From the NCBI RefSeq assembly GCF_025210435.1, contig NZ_JAOART010000017.1, positions 1-35,292 on the forward strand: a stretch of DNA of 35,292 nt. Reading direction: 5' to 3'. Positions 29,925 to 35,292 of this stretch are shown here, in pieces. This DNA comes from Anaeromicrobium sp. Lineage in GTDB: Bacteria; Bacillota; Clostridia; Peptostreptococcales; Thermotaleaceae. Position 1 is the stretch's first letter; each line of letters opens with the position of its first letter. The position numbers and the translations under genes were made by a program. The notes beneath the pieces were generated by a model, which was given only the letters and a program-made list of their open reading frames with translations, did no database searches and was not told the DNA's origin.

Positions 29925-32900
29925 ATGCTAAAAGATGGTTTATATGAAGAATTAATTAATAGTAAGTTAAATGATGAATTGGATAGATTACATTCTATTA
30001 AAGATATAAAAAGAAATAAAATAGACTTAGAAGAAAGTAAAAATATATTAAGCAAGTATATAAGTGAGGTAATAAAAAAAGGCTTAAATTATATAAGAGA
30101 AGATACTAAAAATAATAAAGATGAAGAAATCATATTAAAGCAGATAAAGGCTTGTAATCATATCATAGATAACCTTAGTAATATAGCTAATGAGGATTCT
30201 TTAAAAGAATACAATATAAGTGAAAAAGCAGAAATATTAATGTCATTATATTCAAAGATAAATTCAGCAAGAAGTGTAAATGACAAACTTAAAATAATAA
30301 GACCTACCACATCCATATCGGAAAGTTCTTTATTCACAGGATCTCAAATAGAACCAAGTATGATAAGTGAAATAAAAAAAGAGATAGTAACATGTGATTC
30401 TATAGATATGTTAGTTTCCTTTATAAAGTGGAGTGGGCTTAGATTAATATTAGATGACCTTAAGGAATTTGTGAAAAAATCAGATAATAAAATAAGAATA
30501 ATAACTACATCATATATGGGAGCTACTGATTATAAGGCTGTAGAAGAATTATCTAAAATTCCTAATGTGAAAGTGAAGGTATCCTATGATACAAAGAGAA
30601 CAAGGCTTCATGCAAAGGCCTATTTATTTAAGAGGGAAACGGGATTTACTACGGCCTATATAGGTTCATCAAATCTTTCTAATCCAGCCATGACAAATGG
30701 CCTTGAATGGAACATAAAAGTATCTGAAAAAGACTCCCTTCATATAGTTAAGAAATTTAATGCTACTTTTGAAAGCTATTGGAATGATAATGAGTTTGTA
30801 TTGTTTAATGGAGAAGATGAAAAAGATAAAAATATATTAAAAGAAGCTCTTAATAATAGTTTTACTAAAGAAAATGACTTTAATTTTAATTTAGATATAC
30901 ATCCTTATTATTATCAAAAGGAAATACTAGAAAGATTAGAAGCAGAGAGGACTTTATTTGGTAGGCATAAAAATTTGTTAGTAGCGGCTACAGGAGTAGG
31001 AAAGACAGTTATATCAGCCTTTGATTATAAAAGATTTATGAAAAGTAATCCTAAGAATAATAGATTATTGTTTGTGGCTCACAGGGAAGAAATATTAAAA
31101 CAAAGCAGAGATACTTTTAGAGCCATATTAAAAGATTCAAATTTTGGAAGTCTCCATGTGGGAAGTTATAAATTAGATTCATTAGAGTATTTATTTATGA
31201 GTATACAAAGTTTTAATAGCACTAAACTTTATGAAAAAATTACACCTGATTATTATGATTTTATTATAGTAGATGAATTTCATCATGCAGCAGCCAATTC
31301 ATATGAAAAATTATTAAAATATTTTAAACCTAAGGAGTTATTAGGTCTTACAGCTACTCCAGATAGGATGGATGGTAAAAGTATATATGAATATTTTGAT
31401 GATAAAATTGCAGCGGAAATGAGATTAACAGAAGCTATAGATAAAAAACTGTTATGTCCATTTCAATACTTTGGTGTGACAGATGAGGTTGATTTGTCAA
31501 AGGTAAAATGGAAGAGAGGAGGCTATGATAAGTCAGAGCTTTCTAACTTATATACAGAAAATCATATTAGAGTTATACAAATAATAAATAGTTTAAATAA
31601 ATATGTAAACAGTATAGAAGAAGTAAAGGGCCTAGGCTTTTGTGTAAGTGTAGAACATGCTAAATTTATGGCACATGTGTTCAATAAAAAGGGAATAAAG
31701 TCCATATGTCTTCATGGACAGTCAAACAAGGAAGAAAGAGAAAGTGCTAAAGATAAAATTACTAAAGGTGAAATAAAGTTCATATTTGTAGCAGATTTAT
31801 ATAATGAGGGAATAGATATTCCGCCTATAAATACTGTATTACTTTTAAGGCCAACAGAGAGTTTGACTATATTCTTACAGCAATTAGGTAGAGGCCTTAG
31901 AAACTATGAAGGGAAAGAGTGCTTAACTGTATTAGATTTCGTGGGACAATCCCATAAAAATTATAATTTTGAAGAAAAATTTAGAGCCTTAATAGGGAAG
32001 ACTAAATACTCTATAAAGTATTCCATAGAAAATGAATTCATACATCTGCCTAAGGGGTGTTACATAAAACTAGAAAAGCAAGCCAAAGAATATATTTTAA
32101 GAAATATTTCTCAAGCCAGAAATACTAAAAATAATCTTTTAATTAAGATGAGAACTTTTGCAAATGATACGGATATGAAGTTAACATTAGAAAATTTTTT
32201 GAATTATTATCAGATGGAATTGATAGACTTCTATAGTTCTAGTGTAAATAGAAGTTTTTATCACATAAAATCAATCATAGAAGATAGGGAGTTTCAGATA
32301 AATAAAGAACAGGAAAAGACCATAAAGAGATTTAAAAATCTATTTTACATAAACTCTAGAAGATTTATTAAATTTAGCATAGATCTAATAATGAATATAG
32401 AAAAGGTTTCTATTATGGATTTAACTAAGGAACAAAAGATACTATTAAATATCTTGTATTATTCTTTTTATTCGAACAATCCATTTAAAGAAGGTTTAAC
32501 ATGTTCCTTAGAAGGACTTAAGAAAATATTTAATGAGGAGTATATAAAAGATGAAGTAATAGATATACTAAACCATAATTACAATAAAATATGTTTTGTG
32601 GATGAAAGAGTTGATCTTGGATTTGCAAGTGGATTAGACCTTCATTGTACCTATACTAAGGATCAAATTTTATCGGGATTAGATTACTATAATGAAAAGC
32701 AAAGTCCTGCCATGCGTGAAGGTGTAAAATATATAGCTGATAAAAAGTTAGACGTCTTTTTCATAACTTTAAATAAATCAGATAAGGATTTTTCTCCATC
32801 TACATTATATGATGATTATGCCATAAATGAAATACTATTTCATTGGCAAAGCCAAAGTAGAACCACTGTTCAAAGTCCTACAGGCCAGCGTTATATAAAT

Positions 32901-33098
32901 CATAAAGAAAAGAATAGTAAGATTGTTTTATTTGTAAGAGAATACAAGAATAAAAATGGAATAACTAGTCCATATACTTACCTGGGCAAGGCATCTTATG
33001 TAAGACATTATGGAGATAGACCCATAAGTTTTGAATGGAAATTAGAAAAACAAATGCCAGCTAACATGATTAGTAGTGCAAATAAAAGTATTGTATAG
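29925..33098 (+). CDS. PLD-nuclease/SF2 helicase/DUF3427 fusion protein
   Basis: This 1057-aa cytoplasmic protein has an alpha-helical N-terminus (about 1-130) and a phospholipase D-like domain (about 140-300) with the half motif H229-x-K231 and GSSNLS. The usual aspartate of HxKx4D is not evident. A superfamily 2 helicase core (about 320-690) follows, with Walker A ATGVGKT and K360, DEFH at 450-453, LTATPDR and motif VI QLGRGLR at 653-659; a C-terminal DUF3427 region (about 730-1050) contains RYINHKEK. These fusions are thought to act on DNA, in repair or defence; the exact activity is not established. The gene is followed 10 nt later by a NUDIX hydrolase gene whose binding site overlaps this stop. 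GGAGG precedes ATG 29925. Confidence 0.9.
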   Translation: MLKDGLYEELINSKLNDELDRLHSIKDIKRNKIDLEESKNILSKYISEVIKKGLNYIREDTKNNKDEEIILKQIKACNHIIDNLSNIANEDSLKEYNISEKAEILMSLYSKINSARSVNDKLKIIRPTTSISESSLFTGSQIEPSMISEIKKEIVTCDSIDMLVSFIKWSGLRLILDDLKEFVKKSDNKIRIITTSYMGATDYKAVEELSKIPNVKVKVSYDTKRTRLHAKAYLFKRETGFTTAYIGSSNLSNPAMTNGLEWNIKVSEKDSLHIVKKFNATFESYWNDNEFVLFNGEDEKDKNILKEALNNSFTKENDFNFNLDIHPYYYQKEILERLEAERTLFGRHKNLLVAATGVGKTVISAFDYKRFMKSNPKNNRLLFVAHREEILKQSRDTFRAILKDSNFGSLHVGSYKLDSLEYLFMSIQSFNSTKLYEKITPDYYDFIIVDEFHHAAANSYEKLLKYFKPKELLGLTATPDRMDGKSIYEYFDDKIAAEMRLTEAIDKKLLCPFQYFGVTDEVDLSKVKWKRGGYDKSELSNLYTENHIRVIQIINSLNKYVNSIEEVKGLGFCVSVEHAKFMAHVFNKKGIKSICLHGQSNKEERESAKDKITKGEIKFIFVADLYNEGIDIPPINTVLLLRPTESLTIFLQQLGRGLRNYEGKECLTVLDFVGQSHKNYNFEEKFRALIGKTKYSIKYSIENEFIHLPKGCYIKLEKQAKEYILRNISQARNTKNNLLIKMRTFANDTDMKLTLENFLNYYQMELIDFYSSSVNRSFYHIKSIIEDREFQINKEQEKTIKRFKNLFYINSRRFIKFSIDLIMNIEKVSIMDLTKEQKILLNILYYSFYSNNPFKEGLTCSLEGLKKIFNEEYIKDEVIDILNHNYNKICFVDERVDLGFASGLDLHCTYTKDQILSGLDYYNEKQSPAMREGVKYIADKKLDVFFITLNKSDKDFSPSTLYDDYAINEILFHWQSQSRTTVQSPTGQRYINHKEKNSKIVLFVREYKNKNGITSPYTYLGKASYVRHYGDRPISFEWKLEKQMPANMISSANKSIV

Positions 33099-33108
33099 GA
33101 GAATAAAT

Positions 33109-33492
33109 ATGATAGAAGTAGTAGCAGCAATCATAAGAAATGATAAAAATGAAATATTAATAGCTAAAAGAAAAGAATCTAAGAGCTTAGGAGGATTTTG
33201 GGAATTTCCAGGAGGCAAAATAGAAAAAGGAGAAAGTGATGAAGAAAGTCTCATAAGGGAATTAAAAGAAGAGATGGATATAGATATAGAAGTTAAGAAT
33301 TATTTTGATGAAAATATATATGATTATGCCGATAAAATAATTAAGCTAAAGGCTTATGAGGCCGTTATAAAAAAGGGGAACATAAATTTGAAGGATCATT
33401 CTCAGTTTGTATGGTGTAAACCATGTGAATTAGACAAATATAAGATAGCACCAGCAGATATTAAATTTGTAGAAGAAATAAAGAATGATTGA
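33109..33492 (+). CDS. NUDIX hydrolase, MutT-like (8-oxo-dGTP diphosphatase type)
   Basis: This protein of about 127 aa has a complete Nudix box, G36-x5-E42-x7-R50-E51-L52-x-E54-E55, and the MutT-like opening IEVVAAIIRNDKNEILIAKR and WEFPGGK. It should hydrolyse a nucleoside triphosphate such as 8-oxo-dGTP to the monophosphate and pyrophosphate; the substrate is inferred. ATG 33109 has TAGGAG upstream, overlapping the helicase stop codon; a longer frame open to 33076 lies inside the helicase gene and lacks a site. The close coupling suggests that the two proteins work in one process, for example DNA damage or phage response. Confidence 0.92.
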   Translation: MIEVVAAIIRNDKNEILIAKRKESKSLGGFWEFPGGKIEKGESDEESLIRELKEEMDIDIEVKNYFDENIYDYADKIIKLKAYEAVIKKGNINLKDHSQFVWCKPCELDKYKIAPADIKFVEEIKND

Positions 33493-33574
33493 ACTAGTTG
33501 ATGAAAATTGCAGAAAAAAAGGGGATTTGCAATAAATTGGAGAATATTCATTATATGGTGGGTCATTTTGGGAG

Positions 33575-35149
33575 GTGGATATTATCCTACAGAAAAGAAG
33601 AAAATATATACTTCAAATTATTATTATTGTAATTAGTGCATTCATACTCTTTAATGTATTTTTTTATATGGAAGTTAAAAAGAGTTATGAGAATAGATTT
33701 TATGAAGTTGGGGATAAGATTACTTCTCAAACAACTAATGCTCTAACTCATTGGATTGATCATCAGGTGAGGGTTGTAAAAATGATTTCAAAGGATAAAC
33801 GAGTTATTAATGCCTGTAGATTCCCTGAAAATGAGGGAGTCATCAATGAAGCACAGGAATTTTTACAAGAGGTACATAGCCTATATCCATACTATGAAAA
33901 CTTACCCATAAGTGCAAAATTAGATAAATCAATAATAAGAAGTGTAAATGGGAAAGAAGTAGAAATAAATCATGGAGAATTTTTAGTAGATACGGTAGGA
34001 GGAAAAACCGTTGGAAAAGGTGGTATGAAATATTCATATGTGAGGGAAATATTTAAGGGGAAAGAGTATTTCATAAGTGAAATTTATCCTAGTATATTAA
34101 GGGGAAATCCAATTTTTGTAATTAGTGCACCAATTATATATGATTCAGAAATTATAGGAGTTGCACTCATATCTCCTAAAATTGAATATTTCACAAAGAC
34201 CTTTGTGGACAATGTGAATTTTGAAAATACGGGCTATATGTTTTTTGTTGATGATAGGGGTGTGGCAATAGCCCATCCAAATAGGGAAATGATCTTACGC
34301 AATAACCATAAATTTGAAAATATTGGTGAAAAAATCCTTAATACAAGATCAAACAAAAATAATTATTTTCAAGCAGATTTTATGGGACAGGAAAAATTTT
34401 ATATTAGCACAGAAGTACATATTCCATCAGAAAATATTATGAATAAATGGTATATTGTATTTACCCAGAAAAAAGGTGAGGTTTTACAACATGTTAAAAA
34501 ATATTTTAATATTATTATGGCACTAGTGATTATAGCTACTGTTGTAGTAGTTGGGGCCATATATCTTGTATCAAGTATTAATCAAAAGGAGTTACATAAA
34601 GATCAGTTAGAAAAAATGAATAGATCCTTAGAAAATAAGGTTGAAGAAAGAACCAAGGAACTAATAAAATTAGCAAAAACAGATGGACTAACCCAATTAG
34701 TCAATCATCAAACCGCATATGAAAAGTTAGAAGAAGCAATTTATAACTCAAGGGAAAGGGAAGTACCTTTAGTATTGATTATGGCAGATTTAGATAGGTT
34801 TAAAAGGGTAAACGATACCTATGGCCATCAAGTGGGAGATGAAGTTTTAAAGGATGCTGCTTTTATTATTTCTTCTAATATAGGAGAAGAACATACAGCA
34901 GGAAGGTATGGAGGAGAAGAGTTCATAATTATTTTACCTAATACAGATTTAGATGAAGGGTTAAGAATAGGAAATAGTATTAAAGAGCATATTGCAAGTG
35001 AAAGATTTTCTATTGAAGGATTAAGAGTTACAGTTAGTATGGGAATTCGTCAATGGAATGGAGAATCTTCTACTGATTTAGTTAAATATGCTGATAAGGC
35101 ATTGTATAGGGCAAAGGAAAATGGTAGAAATAGAATAGAAATAGGGTAA
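33575..35149 (+). CDS. Diguanylate cyclase with double-Cache-type sensor
   Basis: This protein of about 524 aa has a first membrane helix (about residues 12-32), a large extracellular Cache region (about 35-305; GYMFFVDDRGVAIAHPNR is the typical strand), a second helix (about 312-335), a coiled coil (about 345-365) and a GGDEF domain (about 365-524). The active site GGEEF is at 446-450 and DLDRFKRVND lies upstream, so it should make cyclic di-GMP. The RxxD inhibition site is absent (GEEHTAGRY). The start is uncertain: the first in-frame GTG (33575) lies inside the only good binding site GGGAGG, so ATT 33581 or ATC 33584 may be used instead, which would be a rare start. Confidence 0.9.
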   Translation: MDIILQKRRKYILQIIIIVISAFILFNVFFYMEVKKSYENRFYEVGDKITSQTTNALTHWIDHQVRVVKMISKDKRVINACRFPENEGVINEAQEFLQEVHSLYPYYENLPISAKLDKSIIRSVNGKEVEINHGEFLVDTVGGKTVGKGGMKYSYVREIFKGKEYFISEIYPSILRGNPIFVISAPIIYDSEIIGVALISPKIEYFTKTFVDNVNFENTGYMFFVDDRGVAIAHPNREMILRNNHKFENIGEKILNTRSNKNNYFQADFMGQEKFYISTEVHIPSENIMNKWYIVFTQKKGEVLQHVKKYFNIIMALVIIATVVVVGAIYLVSSINQKELHKDQLEKMNRSLENKVEERTKELIKLAKTDGLTQLVNHQTAYEKLEEAIYNSREREVPLVLIMADLDRFKRVNDTYGHQVGDEVLKDAAFIISSNIGEEHTAGRYGGEEFIIILPNTDLDEGLRIGNSIKEHIASERFSIEGLRVTVSMGIRQWNGESSTDLVKYADKALYRAKENGRNRIEIG

Positions 35150-35234
35150 ATCCCTGACCTACGTACAGTAATTAGGGCAAATCATGAATAAAATCCATAA
35201 TTTGTAATTAATTGAACTTTAATATGTTTAATCT

Positions 35235-35264
35235 TTGACTTAAACTATTATATTCTTGTTAAAT
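35235..35264 (+). promoter_or_regulatory. Candidate promoter near the right end
   Basis: TTGACT (35235-35240) and TTAAAT (35259-35264) with an 18-bp spacer; would serve a gene beyond the window. No gene is seen after 35149. Confidence 0.35.
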
Positions 35265-35292
35265 AGAAGTATTTCTACACCTTTATTCCTTT

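Noticed and set aside
1-35292. CRISPR arrays, tRNA, rRNA, transposase or integrase genes.
   Set aside because: No regularly spaced short repeats, no cloverleaf or rRNA-like conserved blocks and no transposase or integrase motifs were seen on either strand.

Overview
The window is AT-rich (roughly 70% by eye). Strong GGAGG-type ribosome binding sites and many U-tailed hairpin terminators point to a low-GC Firmicute. Sporulation and germination genes (a Spo0E-like phosphatase, a GerAB-type germinant permease), a flavin-based extracellular reductase, two diguanylate cyclases and an HD-GYP protein suggest an anaerobic, spore-forming member of the Clostridia. The species cannot be named from the sequence. 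I see no rRNA, tRNA, CRISPR array, transposase gene or phage module.

Layout. 1-295: one partial and one complete copy of a structured intergenic repeat. 441-1529: an orphan GerAB permease. 1686-6295: a BceRS/BceAB-type two-component system plus ABC transporter for antimicrobial-peptide sensing and detoxification. 6389-7997: a MerR-family activator and, behind a MerR-type promoter with a 19-bp spacer, a DUF554 membrane protein. 8216-11092: a lipoprotein flavocytochrome-c-type (fumarate reductase-like) FAD reductase, then EetA-like (NusG domain II) and EetB-like (Gx transporter family) genes and a 35-codon stub that looks like the start of a polyprenyl synthetase. This resembles a reduced flavin-based extracellular electron transfer locus. 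11229-12888 (minus): an APC amino acid permease behind a leader with its own promoter and an intrinsic terminator (possible attenuator). 13119-14541: a 66-aa hydrophilic protein and a protein with calcium-binding-like loops. 14937-17535: a PAS/sigma-54 activator, a -24/-12 promoter, a Spo0E-like gene too short for most gene finders and a truncated chemoreceptor. 17556-17676: a terminator-ended structured RNA candidate. 17895-21138: aminopeptidase P and, on the minus strand, a YgjV/GNAT-like protein with an XRE regulator. 21276-25025: a stand-alone YcgQ/DUF1980-type domain protein, a Cache-GGDEF cyclase, and an HD-GYP phosphodiesterase preceded by a tiny coupled ORF. 25159-27819: RecQ and a convergent GNAT acetyltransferase. 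27897-28375: two more copies of the repeat in the opposite orientation. 28516-29766: a lipoprotein. 29925-33492: a PLD/helicase/DUF3427 protein and a NUDIX hydrolase as a tight gene pair. 33575-35149: a second Cache-GGDEF cyclase.

The main novelty candidate is the repeat. It has a roughly 100-nt core between 22-nt inverted arms and occurs as tandem pairs at both ends of the window in opposite orientation. Arm sequences differ between copies, but both sides change together, as expected of a conserved fold. Copies at 84-295 and 27897-28109 are about 95% identical and bracket about 27.6 kb that could invert by recombination. Other leads are the sigma-54/Spo0E switch, the permease leader attenuator, the MerR promoter, the Eet-like cluster and the helicase-NUDIX pair. 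All functional calls are by motif reading only; no database search was possible.
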